64,000 bases of DNA from Laguncularia racemosa (Eukaryota > Streptophyta > Magnoliopsida > Myrtales > Combretaceae). Position 1 is the stretch's first letter, and every line of letters starts with the position of its first letter. The notes beneath the pieces are model-generated. The model ran no database searches. It was given only the letters and a program-made list of their open reading frames with translations, and was not told where the DNA came from. The DNA is taken from assembly GCA_037954665.1 (NCBI GenBank), contig JBBMOL010000038.1, forward strand, positions 1,674,001-1,738,000, written 5' to 3'. Position numbers and translations under genes: made by a program. Below are positions 44,000-54,783 of this stretch, in pieces.

Positions 44000-45916
44000 C
44001 CTATTATAGTGTTTACTATTCATCAGCAGCAGCACCGAGATATCTCAGATGTAGACAACATTGCAGGTATGCTTTCAGTACACTCCTACAATGCATATGT
44101 GCTATTCGATACCTATGCGTCTGTATCCTGTGTATTTGAAAATTTTATTTGTGCATGTACTTTGTATGTTGAAATTATGAATGACTGCTTGGTTGTTAGT
44201 ACTCCTTTAGGAGTAGGAGGATGATAAGTAATATATGCAAAAGAATGAGAATAGAAATACATGGTAAGGTAATGCTAGTAGACCTCCTGGTATTAGAGAT
44301 GATAGAGTTTAACATTATTTTAGGTATCAACAGGCTATCAAAATATCATTCCACAATTAACTACCACAACATGGTGGTACAGTTTAATATATCCAAAAAT
44401 AGATATTTTGAATATAAACTTGAAGTGCAAAGACCCACTAGATTGCCTACTTATGAGATGTGGGGAAAAAGTGTACTAGCAACCATATCTGTTGAAGCTA
44501 GTGAAGAAGTTAGGATGAAAGAAGTACAGATAGTGAGAGAATTTCTTGATGTGTTTCCAGAAAATCTTCTTAGTTTAAACCTAGCTAGGGAAGTAGAATT
44601 TAACATCGACTTGGTATAGGGTACAATACCCATGTCAAAACTAGTCTATAGGATGGCACTAATGGAATTGGAAGAATTTTGGAAAAAATTACAAGAGTTA
44701 CAAGATAATGGTTTTATAAGACCCAATGTCTCTCCTTAGGGTGTACCAGTCCTATTTGTAAAGAAGAAGGATGGAAGCATGAGGCTCTATATAAACTATA
44801 GGGAGTTAAATAAGGGCACCGTAAAGAACAAATATCCTTTTCCCAAGAACGATGACCTATTTGATCAGTTGCAGGGAGCTCAAGTGTTCTCCAAAGTAGA
44901 CTTGAGATCAGCCTATCATCAACTCAAAATTAGAGAAGAGGACATTAAAAAAATAGCATTCAAGACTAGATATAGGCACTATGAGTTTCTAGTGATGCCC
45001 TTTGGACTAACGAATGCACCAACTGCATTCATAGATTTAATGAATAGAGTATTTAGGGATTTCCTGGATAAATTTGTAATCGTCTTTATAGACGATATCT
45101 TAATATACTCTAAAAGTATTGAAGAGCATGAAGAACACTTGAAACTAGTATTGGGCAGGCTATAAGATGAGAAGTTGTATGTTAAATTCAGTAAATGTGA
45201 AATTCGGATGGGTTGATAGATGTGAAGCTAGCTTTTAGGTGTTTAAAGTGAAACTGGTGTTGACATTAGTTTTAACTTTGCCTAAGAGTGGAGAAGAGTT
45301 TACAGTGTATAGCAATGCCTCGGTTTAAGGGTTGGGGCGTGTATTGATGCAAGTTGGTCAAGTAATAGCATATGCATCTCGACAATTGAAACCATATCGA
45401 AAGAACTACCTAACTCATGACTTAGAATTGGTAGTTATAGTAGTAGCTTTGAAGCTATAGAGGCATTACTTATATAGAGAAAGGTGTAAAATCTTCATTG
45501 ACCACAAAAGCTTGAAGTACATATTTACACAGAAAGAACTAAATATGAGACAGAGGAGATGGTTGGAGTTAATTAAGGATTATGATCTGGAAATACAATA
45601 CCATCTAGGAAAAGCCAATGTGGTGGCAGATGCCCTTAGTAGAAAGAAACAGGGCAATGTAGCCACTTTCATCACTTTACATAAAGAGTTATTGGAAGAC
45701 ATGCACAAATTAGAGCTAGGAGTCTTAACGCAAGAAGTGGGAGCAAAAATGGCTACCTTAAGTTTTCAGGCAAACATAATGGACAGAATTAAATTGGGTC
45801 GAATGGAAGATAAGGATATAAGAAATCAAGAGTAGAATGGGACAAGGCAAGGCACCAGAATTCAACTTAGATACAGAAGGGACCTTAAGATACAAAACGA
45901 GATTATGTGTGCAAAG
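44000..45916 (+). pseudogene. Tekay protease, reverse transcriptase and RNase H
   Basis: Protease: AYVLFDTYASVSCVF (44092-44140), with the active D-S-G altered to D-T-Y. RT: GVPVLFVKKKDGSMRL (44742-44785), DQLQGAQVFSKVDLRSAYHQ (44860-44925), YEFLVMPFGLTNAPTAF (44980-45030) and VFIDDILIYSKS (45085-45118), with the catalytic D-D pair kept. RNase H: VYSNAS (45305, normally D), AYASRQLKPYRKNYLTHDLEL and HYLYRERCKIFIDHKSLKY. Tether: IQYHLGKANVVADALSRKK (45595-45650). Stops at 44617, 44738, 45163 and 45457 are again TAG/TAA at Gln or Trp codons. The frame is cut at 45916 by the nested element. Confidence 0.9.
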
Positions 45917-46946
45917 TGATGTGCTCAAAAATCCAAAGCACATGTACATAATTGCAATTGTAGAATCAATTAAACAAATTCCACAAATGATGTGATTCCA
46001 ATTGCCACATGACCCTAATTTGCATGAAAAAAATTGCTTTGATACTAAATTATGATGTGCTTAAAAATAAATCTAAGCACATGAACTCAATCTAAATGAT
46101 TAATCAATCTACAAATGTTCAATTGTATATAAAATTAGCGTGAATTAAGGATGAACAAATCTCAATGGTGTGAACCTAAATTTGATGTATTACAAAAGGA
46201 TTCCAATACCAATCAAATTACATATAAACACGCAATTCCAATCTTATAAAATTGGAGCAATATGAACCCTAAATTGGCACGAACAACAAATAGATAAAAT
46301 CAACCTATTATCACTAGATATTACAAACAAGTAATATAAAGGAAGCAACTTAGAAGATCTTGATATTACTCACAAGAAATTCTAAGCCTCACTCGCCACA
46401 ATTTCCTAGAAATTGATAAGAGTCGGTTTTTTAGCAAGAGGAACTCACTCTCTCACGGTAACAAAGTATATTTTTCAAAAATGACAAAAGCTCCCTAAAA
46501 AGCCCTATTTAGCAAGTATTTATACTTGCTCTTATTAGGGTAAAACAAATCAAAAAATTACAAATAAGCCACTTAGATGGCCGGTTCCAAGAAAAGAAAT
46601 TACAATTGTTAAATGAAATGATCGGTTCTTAAAACAACAATTATAAGTACAATGTTCTTCAAGTGACTAGTTCTTCGATTCAAGTGAACAATTCGTTGGA
46701 CCAGTTCTTCTTTGGTTTATGTCGGCCCATGAATAACCCATAAGCTGAGCTTTAGCGAGTTTATCCATCACCTTGTAAAAACCTACTAGTATACCTACCG
46801 GAATGCACAACAAATATGTAATAGAAAAGAAATTAATATACAAATATTTTTGGGGTCGGTTTGATCAAAGAGGAACTTTATCGCCAAATTTGTAACCCTT
46901 TGACACTTGCCCTAGTGATAGTCCTATAGGATTTTGATTCCTATCA
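45917..46946 (-). repeat. Family A 3' LTR, minus strand
   Basis: Plus-strand ends are TGATGTGCTC and TTCCTATCA, the complement of TGATAGGAA...GCACATCA. Terminal stem ATGTGC (45919-45924) / GCACAT (45938-45943). A second end-plus-PBS-like module lies 136 bp inside at 46035-46085. TATA near-palindrome at 46514-46527. Confidence 0.88.
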
Positions 46947-47840
46947 TCCCCTCGGGCCTCAAGAAGATTTGTCCTTAAATCTGATAGGTCAAATGCAATA
47001 GAGACTTTGTATCCTCTAAGCAAGTTATTTATAAAAATATCACTATAGTCTCCCAAAACTTGAGATACCACAGGGGGTCGTTGTTCTTGCCCCTCCATCT
47101 CTAAGATATAACTCATTTGCAACACATATAATAGTCTATGATCCACTAAGACCTCCCCTAACTCAAACTGTCCCACCAATAATGTCTTCTTTTTCCCTGT
47201 TTCACTAGTATGTCTTTGAACCTTTTGGCCCTTTAATAGTTTACTCATCTGCCCCTGAACCTTTCAAACCTCTGATGGTTAACACATCTGTTTCTGAACC
47301 ACTTGGTCCTCTAAAGGTTGACTCATCTAACTATAAACCTCAAGAACCTCTAATGGTTGACTTATCTATCTTTGCACCTCTTAGACCTTTAATGATGACA
47401 TAAGGTTTAATACTATACATTTATCATCCTTTTGGAACATATAAGTATTTCTATAGCCATCATGTAAAACCCTCCTATCATACAACCACGGCCTACCAAG
47501 CAATATATGGGATGTACACATGGGAAGAATATCACATTCAATCTCATCATAGTATTTCTCCTCTATATTGAAAGGTACCCTAGCCCTCTAGGTCACATGG
47601 AGACTCCCCTGCTCACTCAACCAATGTAATGTGTAGGGTTCTGGATGTGGGGTAGTTACAAGTTGTAATTTTGATACTAATGAGGTAGCCACAACATTAG
47701 TACAACTACCACCATCAATAATAATAACACATAAATTACCTTGCACCTTACAAGAAATATGAAATAAATGTTCTCTCTACCCATCATCAATGGTTGGAGA
47801 AGAAGTCAAGGCTCAACGTCGTACATTAGTAGACAAAAAT
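46865..47840 (-). pseudogene. Family A protease and pol C-terminus, reading into the LTR
   Basis: From right to left: VIIIDGGSCTNVVATSLVSKL (47725-47665, here split as VIIIDGGSCTNVVATS and LVSKL) is the protease start with D-G-G. Then come HILLGRPWLYDRRVLHDGY (47515-47455) and an open frame 47248-46865 with MEGQEQRPPVVSQVLGDYSDIF. It jumps to INNLLRGYKVSIAFDLSDLR and LLEARGDD. The sequence joining YSDIF to INNLL marks the deletion of RT to integrase. The frame crosses the PPT (46947-46954) and continues 27 codons into the LTR. Confidence 0.78.
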
Positions 47841-48007
47841 AAGTCACTTGACATGGTTGCTTACTACTTCAACAAACCAATAATACACTACAAAAGAAAA
47901 CACCAAATCCCCTTTAGGCTTCACACATCCACGGCATAACAAACAATTAATACAACAAATACTCTACAATTCACTTATACAACAACACTACTCTTCACTA
48001 CACACAC

Positions 48008-48901
48008 TGATGAGATCCATGATGAGAGCCAAGCCGGAAGAAGAAATGTGGATCCTCTTGAAGTGCTGCCTGGACCGATCACAAGAAATCGAGCAAAACG
48101 ATTCAAGGAAGCACTTAACGGGTTGATAAAGGTTGTCCATGACGCCGGAAAGGATTGGAGCAATCATGAAGTTGGAACGGATTGGAACAACCATTGGAAG
48201 ACCCTTGCTTTTGTACAAGTTATACTGGATACGGGTTGAAGAGGGCGTGTATTTTCAAGGCACGGCCGTGTATGGAGTCAAGCAAATCCACAGAAAGATA
48301 CACGGCTAAAGTACACAGGCGTGTATGTTGTCAGAAGTTGCACAGAAAGATACACGGCTAAAGTACACGGGCGTGTATGTTGCCAGAAGTTGCACAAAAA
48401 GATACACGGTCAAAGTATACGGGCGTGTATGTTGCCAGAAGTTGCACAAAGAAGTACACGGCCAAAGTACACGAGCGTGTACACAGGCCATGTATCCCCT
48501 GTCGGCCAGCTTGTTCTGTTTCGCGTTTTTATGTCACTTAACTAAACTACGTCGTTTTGGACTTGTTTTTACACGAATTGTAACCCTAGTATAAAAGCTC
48601 CTAGGGTTTAGAACAACATAGATTAGACATCATTGAACATTAAACACTTTTGAGAGGCACCTCTCTTGGTTCTTCAAGAACTAAATCGAACTTATCGGAT
48701 TGATTTCCGTGGCATTCATCCCGACTTATCAATCGGTCTTCCATCCCGATTGTGGCGTCTTCACTTTTATACCAAGGTTCTTGTCTCGCTTATAGACAAC
48801 GGGTCGCGGTTTTTCCACTTTAGGTGTTTGGGCGTCTTAGGCAACGAATTTCCGAACGTATTGGTATTGGGTTTCGTCACGGGTTGGCGTGGTTCATATC
48901 A
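48008..48901 (+). mobile_element. Solo LTR, family C, perfect TSD CACAC
   Basis: Begins TGATGAGATCC and ends GGTTCATATCA. The five bases before (48003-48007) and after (48902-48906) are both CACAC. It lies inside the leader of the family A element at 45917-50744, making the fourth nesting level. It contains 52-bp tandem repeats and one CACGGCCGTG (48261-48270). A likely promoter GTATAAAAGCTCCTAGG is at 48588-48604. No internal retrotransposon sequence remains. Confidence 0.92.
48297..48490 (+). repeat. 52-bp tandem repeat, about 3.7 copies, in the solo LTR
   Basis: Units start with GATACACGG at 48297, 48349 and 48401, and GAAGTACACGG at 48451. Each has the form ACACGGCTAAAGTACACGGG then CGTGTATGTTGCCAGAAG. 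Within a unit, ACACGG and the following CGTGTA are inverted arms about 14 bp apart. Confidence 0.9.
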
Positions 48902-50032
48902 CACACTACGACAACACACACAACCACGGTGCAACACTCTTCTAATTACAATAAACACAATAAACCATGTTGTAACCCTCACTACACCACACAACAATCA
49001 CTTACTCACCCACGTTGCAACATACGCTTCAACATACACTCTTAATCACGGTAGCAAACAACAATTTAAAATAATTAACGATGCTTCTCCAAATGGTAAG
49101 TAAACACTTCAAAATTGTCAAAGTGTACTATGATTAACAATACACAATAACTCTTTCAACTTAATAATTGCTTTTGAATTTCAAATTGTTTCTAAATCCT
49201 CCATGCAATTGAAAGAAAAATTTGGAAATGAAGGTAAGTTTACTTTTGAAATTCCTTAAAAAAAATGCAATTGCCTTCTTTCTCAAACAAAGCAACTCAC
49301 GGCACATACACACCTCTACTTCCACATGCACCACTTTTTACTTCAACACACAACTCACAACAAATTGCAATTCGCTCCACAACACACTCACACTGCCACA
49401 CACACAACACAAACACGATGCACTCCTTCAAACAATAACACCACTTCAAGTGTAGCACTTCCTTGCCTCAACACACACAACACCACATGTTGCAACACCC
49501 CTTCAACTCAATACACACTTACATCGCCACACATACACAACACAATCATGGCAACAATTCAAAAATACACCCTTGATGCAACCTTCTCCACAAATGGTAA
49601 GAATCAATTTCAAATTCAAATAGAATGCAATCAGTATCACTCAATAACTTCTTCAAACTTAATGAATGTGTTTAAATTTCAAATAATTTCCTATTCTCCC
49701 ACACAATGCAAATCTGGAAATTGTAAATGGCACTCCCCAATTCCAAAATATTCATGCAAGAATTACACTTCTCTTCTTCCACAAATGAGGTACCCTCAAT
49801 TATGAAAATGACATAAGAAATGCACTTCCTACTTCCCTTCTCTTCACGGCAAGCTCAAAAATAAAGGGACTACTACAAGATCTTCACTTCTACTTTAACA
49901 ATCAACAAGTTTAACATAACAAAATCGAAATTAAGTACTTCAATTCCACCTCAATAATTCGGATCAAGAAGTAAAACTCAAGAACCCTAATTTTAATTGA
50001 AGATCATGAAATTCTCTTCTTAAAAACCAATG

Positions 50033-50046
50033 CTCTGATACCAAAT
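50033..50046 (-). other. Primer binding site of minus-strand family A element
   Basis: The plus strand GCTCTGATACCAAA is the complement of TTTGGTATCAGAGC, an exact tRNA-iMet PBS core. It lies two to three bases outside the LTR end at 50049. Confidence 0.88.
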
Positions 50047-50048
50047 TA

Positions 50049-50744
50049 TGATGTGATCAAAAATCCAAAGCACATGTACACAATTGCAATTGTAGAATCA
50101 ATTAAACAAATTCTACATATGATGTGATTCTAATTGCCACATGTCCTTAATTTGCATGAAACAAATTGCTTTGATACCAAATTATGATGTTCTTAAAAAT
50201 GAATCTAAGCACATGAACTCAATCCAAATGATTAATCAATCTACAATTGCTCAATTGCATATAAAATTGGCATGAATCAAAGACGAACAAATCTCAATGG
50301 TGTGAACCCAAATTGGATGTATTATAAAAAGGATTCCAAAACCTATCAAATTACATATAAACACGCAATTCCAATCTTATAAAATTGGAGCAATATGAAC
50401 CCTAAATTGGCGTGAACAACAAATAGATAAAATTAACCTATTATCACTAGATATTACACACTAGTATTAACAAGGAAGCAACTTAGAAGATCTTGATATT
50501 ACTCATAAGAAATTCCAAGCCTCACTTGCCACAATTTCCTAGAAATTGATAAGAGTGGATGTTTTAGCAAGAGGAACTCACTTTCTCATGGCAACAAAGT
50601 ATATTTTTCAAAAATGACAAAAGCTCCCTAAAAAACCCTATTTAGCAAGTATTTATACTTTCAAAGAGGACCCTTATCGCTAAATTTTGTAACCCTTTGG
50701 CTCTTATCCTAGTGATAGGTCCTATAGGATTTTGATTCCTATCA
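50049..50744 (-). repeat. Family A 5' LTR, minus strand, with a ~336-bp internal deletion
   Basis: Matches 45917-46946 at both ends, but the sequence corresponding to 46528-46864 is missing; TATTTATACTT is joined directly to CAAAGAGGA. The missing part is U3 just upstream of the TATA near-palindrome (50647-50660). A second end-plus-PBS-like module lies 136 bp inside (50168-50215). Confidence 0.85.
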
Positions 50745-52040
50745 TCGAGGGTTGCAGAATTGAAGAGAGAGATAATGAAAGAGGTGCATCACTCTACCTA
50801 CACAATACATCCTGGAAGTACCAAAATGTGTAAGGATGTGAAGAGCTGTTATTGGTGGAGAAACATGAACAGTGAAATAGCAGAATATGTAGCCAAATGC
50901 CTCATATGCCAATAGATTAGAATAGAACACCAGAGACTAGCTGGAGAATTACAGCCTCTTCCAATACTATAGTGGAAATGGGAGCATGTGATAATGGATT
51001 TTGTTGTAGCCCTCTCGAATACCAAGGAGAAGCAGGATATAGTTTAGGTCATAGTGGACAGATTGACCAAGTCTTCTCATTTCATACCTATCAGAGTAGG
51101 ATATAAATTGGAGAAACTTGCTCAAATGTACATACAAGAGATAGTCAGACTGCATGGAGTGCTAGTGACAATCACTTCTAATAGAGACATGGGGTTTGTG
51201 AGTAGATTCTAGAACAGCCTACATAAGGCATTGGGCACCAAACTACAATTCAGTATAGCATTCTACCCATAGACAAATGGTTAGTCTGAAAAGACTACAC
51301 AAATACTGGAAGATTTGCTTAGGGCATGTACATTACACTTTGGAGGGAATTGGAATGAGCATATACCTTTGGTGGAGTTTGCTTATAATAACAATTACTA
51401 AACAACCATCCAAATGGCACCATATGAAGCTCTTTATGGGAGAAGGTGCAGATCCCCACTACATTGGGATGAAGTGGGAGAATGATAGATGATGGTGTTG
51501 GAGTTAGTACAAGAAGTAGTTGACAAGGTGAAACTAATCAAGTAGAGAATATAGACGGCCCAGTCTCGATAAAAGAGCTATGTAGATAAAAGAAGGTGTC
51601 CTTTGGAATTCCAAGTGGGAGATAAGGTATTATTGAGGATTTCTCCAACAAAGGGAGTAATCAGATTCAGGTTGAGGGTAAAGCTAAACTTGAGGTATAT
51701 AGGCCCATTTGAGATCTTGGAGAAAATAGGCACAGTAGCTTATAGGTTAGCCCTTCTACCAAATTTGGCCAAGGTACATGATGTATTTCACGTATCCATG
51801 TTGAGGAAGTATGTACCTAACCTGGATCAAATAGTGGCCTTAAAACCACTGAATGTGCAACCAAATCTGATGCCTTTGGAAAGACCAATCAGGATTCTAG
51901 ACACTAAGGAATGGGTGCTAAGACAAAAAAAATCCCTTATGTTAAAGTGTAATGGACAAATCAAATAGAAAGGGTAGTGACATGGGAGTTTGAGGAAGAA
52001 ATGAAGAGAAAGCATCCAGAACTCTTCTAGAATTAGGTAG
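50745..52040 (+). pseudogene. Tekay integrase with chromodomain-like C-terminus
   Basis: Zinc-binding H-H-C-C: VHHSTYTIHPGSTKM and VAKCLICQQ (50785-50915). Core: HVIMDFVVALSNTKEKQD (50978-51035), VDRLTKSSHFIPIRVG, ITSNRDMGFVSRF (51170-51210; usually SDRD) and SEKTTQILEDLLRACTLHFG (51285-51345). The GPY/F-type module LRYIGPFEILEKIGTVAYRLAL is at 51693-51758. Then HVSMLRKYVPN and a chromodomain-like tail ILDTKEWVLRQKK (51892-51930) follow, with a frameshift before VTWEFEEEMKRKHPELF (51975-52025). That tail defines the chromovirus Tekay/Del lineage, where it helps target heterochromatin. Confidence 0.88.
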
Positions 52041-52060
52041 TTTCGAGGATGAAAGTTTTT

Positions 52061-52099
52061 ATAAGGGGGGGGGGGGGGGGGGGGGGGGGGAGGGGAGAA
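52061..52099 (+). promoter_or_regulatory. Tekay polypurine tract with a 26-base G run
   Basis: ATAA is followed by 26 uninterrupted G (52065-52090), then AGGGGAGAA directly before the LTR start TG. A PPT at this position primes plus-strand DNA synthesis. Normal Tekay PPTs are short, so the G run looks like a replication or sequencing expansion. Confidence 0.85.
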
Positions 52100-54072
52100 T
52101 GTAATACATGAAATTTTTAATTATTTATTTATTTATGTAATATAGGTATTGTTATAAAGAGCTAAAGATGAGGATGGAATTTTATAAAAGTTTAAGGGGT
52201 AAATTGGACATTTCACATGGAGAATATAAAAACCACAAAGTTAACGTAGAGGCCCTCTTGATCATTTTACGCAATAAACCTTAAAAGAAAAGGAGAGACA
52301 CTCTTGACAAGAACCCTGGAGGCGATAGGAAAAGGGGCGATCAAACTCTAAAGACAAAAGGGTAAGGAATTTCATGCTAAAGTGAAATTAGGATTTATGG
52401 AATTTGTAGTTATGAGCATCATTTGTTCATACAAAAAATGAGGTGCGTGAAGGGACTTACAAGAACAAAGAATCTACGATCCGAGATTTACAACATGTGA
52501 AATTTGAAGTAAGTATACAAATCTTTGTAATTTAGATGCAATTACATATTTTAGAGACTTAGTTAAGCTTAAGAATAAAGGGAATCAAGTGTAGGAGAAT
52601 TTAGAGTAAAAGAATTAGGGTTCGTACAGATTGTCGAAGGTAACATGGCCTAACAACACGGCCATGTTTCGACCGTGTTGAAATGGAAAGGTGCACTGAG
52701 AGATATATGGCCTCTTAACATGGTTGTATTTAGACCATGTTGAGTTAAGGGTAACACAACCTCCTAACATGGTCGTGTTTAGACCGTGTTGAATAAAGAA
52801 GAACATGACCTCCAAACATGGTTGTGTTCTAATGGTGTTGAAACCAACTTTTCCACCAAAAGATACATGACCCTTAACACGATCATGCTTCAGCCATGTT
52901 GAGCAACACAGTCCACAACATAGCCCTATTGAATAAAATATAACATAATTATATATTCATTTAACTTCAAATTAAACTAATTTCTGTGCAACCTAGATAG
53001 TTAGTAAAGCCCTAGAGAAATCAAGAAATACGATTAAGAGAAATAAGAGAATGATTTTGATCTTAGATTAAGTATTAAGAAGAACTTGTACATTGAACAG
53101 ATTTCAACTTAGCTTACGTCTAAGATCAGGAAGTGCTTAAGGTTAGGATTCAAGGTACGTGTAACTTGTGTGTTGTTCTGTATTTGTTTAAGTTAGTATA
53201 TGTCTTGAAATTGATTAAGTTGAATGATTGGCTTAAGTGTTTAAGTTTCCCCTAGTGGAGTCGTGCTTGGAAATGATCTGGGCTTAAAGTTGATTAAGTG
53301 GTTAAGTGGACATGGGTGTGGAGCCCGTCGTGGTCGTTCCCATCACTAGGTTTAAGTGTACATGGGTGTGGAGCTCGTAGTGGCAATTCCCATCACCATG
53401 TTTAAGGTTTAAGTGGACATGGGTGTGCAGCTCATAGTGGCAGTTCCCATCACTAGGTTTAAGGTTTAAGTATACATGGGTATAGGGCACATAGTGGTAG
53501 TTCCCATCACTAAGTCATGCTCCAATGTGTTAAGTATGTTAAGGGGGTCATAAGTACCCTGTTATTTGCTTGTGGACATAAGTTATATTATGGAATGGTT
53601 GTCTGTGCTTGAGTTCTGCATGATGTATGTGAAACTTGTTTATGTTTGTTCATGCCTATGTGTTTGTGTTATATGTACTGGGTATTAGCTCACCTTTTAG
53701 GGAATCATTTTTAGATGTAAGTGTTGAGGGAGATGAGATCCCCGAAGATAACTTAGGTTTAGGTGAACCATAGAGAGCGGAAGATGAAGATTACCATTAC
53801 TATTATGGTGATTAGGTTTTGGGAGAATTATGTTATAGGACTGTGATAGACATTGTCTTTTGAAAATGTTATTTTTGGTGTTTAAAGACTTCTGCTGCCT
53901 TAGATAATTGATATGGTTTAAGTTATAATTGGAATTTTGAGGATGTATGAAATGTTTTTATATAGGAATTACAAGCTAAAATGTATCAAAGTTATTTTAG
54001 AGCATTAACGTGTTCTTGTGAGATAAGGACATATGGTGGGCAGTAGCATGGCTCGGGTTTTAGGATGTTACA
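52100..54072 (+). repeat. Tekay 3' LTR
   Basis: From TGTAATACATG to TTAGGATGTTACA, 1973 bp. It contains the AACACGGCCATGTTT-type modules (52640-52935) and four copies of the GTGGAGCCCGTAGTGG repeat (53300-53515). Compared with the 5' LTR it lacks about 75 bp (counterpart of 41470-41545), and otherwise differs mainly by C/T and G/A changes. Confidence 0.92.
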
Positions 54073-54783
54073 TATACAAAGTAAAAATACTATATAAACC
54101 ACTTATAAAGCAATGGAGAAAGTGTCACGCCCCAAAGGGGGGCCTAAAAGCCTCTACTAAATTATCATGGCACGTGTGTACCCGTTACATGATGATCATC
54201 TTACGAGTTAAAGATCGTAAGACTCTAAGTAAATGATTACGTCTATAACAAGTTATAATACATACGATTAGTAATAAAATATCACTACGGAACCCGAATC
54301 CCACGATCAACCATGAGCGTAGAGAATCGGTATCCCCTACCAATCAGTAAAATAAGAAAATTCCCCAGGTTCTCAACTTCAAATTCTATTCACATAGGGA
54401 TCCTAACGTTTCATCTAAGTAAATCTATCATTCACAAATCTTACTTCGTTGTTTTGGTCTTCCAAAACTCTCAACACTTCACATCTTAGCCCATCCCGCA
54501 CTTTCGCTGTCGACACCTATATAAAGTCTGTGAGGAGGTGAGCACACCATGGCTTAGTGAATGGGATGGTAATAGTTTCAACACTATGTACACATACACA
54601 ACAAACTCAAATCAAATATTAGACAGACACTATATACATACACAAGAAAATTCACATCAAGTTACTAAACCTATGCTATATACACAAGCAAGCAAATTCA
54701 ATTTAAAATATTAAACGTGTGCTATGCATGATCAACCATATGAATGCAGCATCTCATGTGGTCTTCTGATAGCCGACGTGACG

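Larger units (their letters stand above)
45917..50744 (-). mobile_element. Family A element, minus strand, nested in Tekay pol
   Basis: Direct repeats 45917-46946 (3' LTR) and 50049-50744 (5' LTR), PBS complement at 50033-50046, a TG-rich leader (as in the copy at 4399), a fragment of gag start, protease, and the pol C-terminus. Gag is almost wholly missing (the leader and start codon near 47850 run within about 25 codons into the protease), and RT-integrase is missing too. Flanks GCAAAG and TCGAG do not form a TSD. A family C solo LTR is nested in its leader. Confidence 0.87.
32805..54072 (+). mobile_element. Tekay/Del-type Ty3/gypsy chromovirus with nested insertions, TSD TATAC
   Basis: 5' LTR 32805-42352 (split by an Athila-like element), PBS 42360-42372, gag from 42803, protease, RT, RNase H to 45916. 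A 4.8-kb nested element (45917-50744) follows, then integrase with chromodomain-like tail to about 52030, polypurine tract, and 3' LTR 52100-54072. The 5 bp on each side are TATAC (32800-32804 and 54073-54077), a perfect target-site duplication. Without the insertions it would be about 8.9 kb. Coding regions carry many stops, mostly TAG. It is a complete but dead copy. Confidence 0.93.

Noticed and set aside
45912..45916. Target-site duplication for the nested family A element (CAAAG)
   Set aside because: The right flank at 50745-50749 is TCGAG; only two of five bases match, so I list the insertion without a TSD.
48297..48490. 52-bp direct repeats resembling a CRISPR array
   Set aside because: No distinct repeat-spacer structure (the whole unit repeats), they lie inside a TSD-bounded plant solo LTR, and there is no cas gene.
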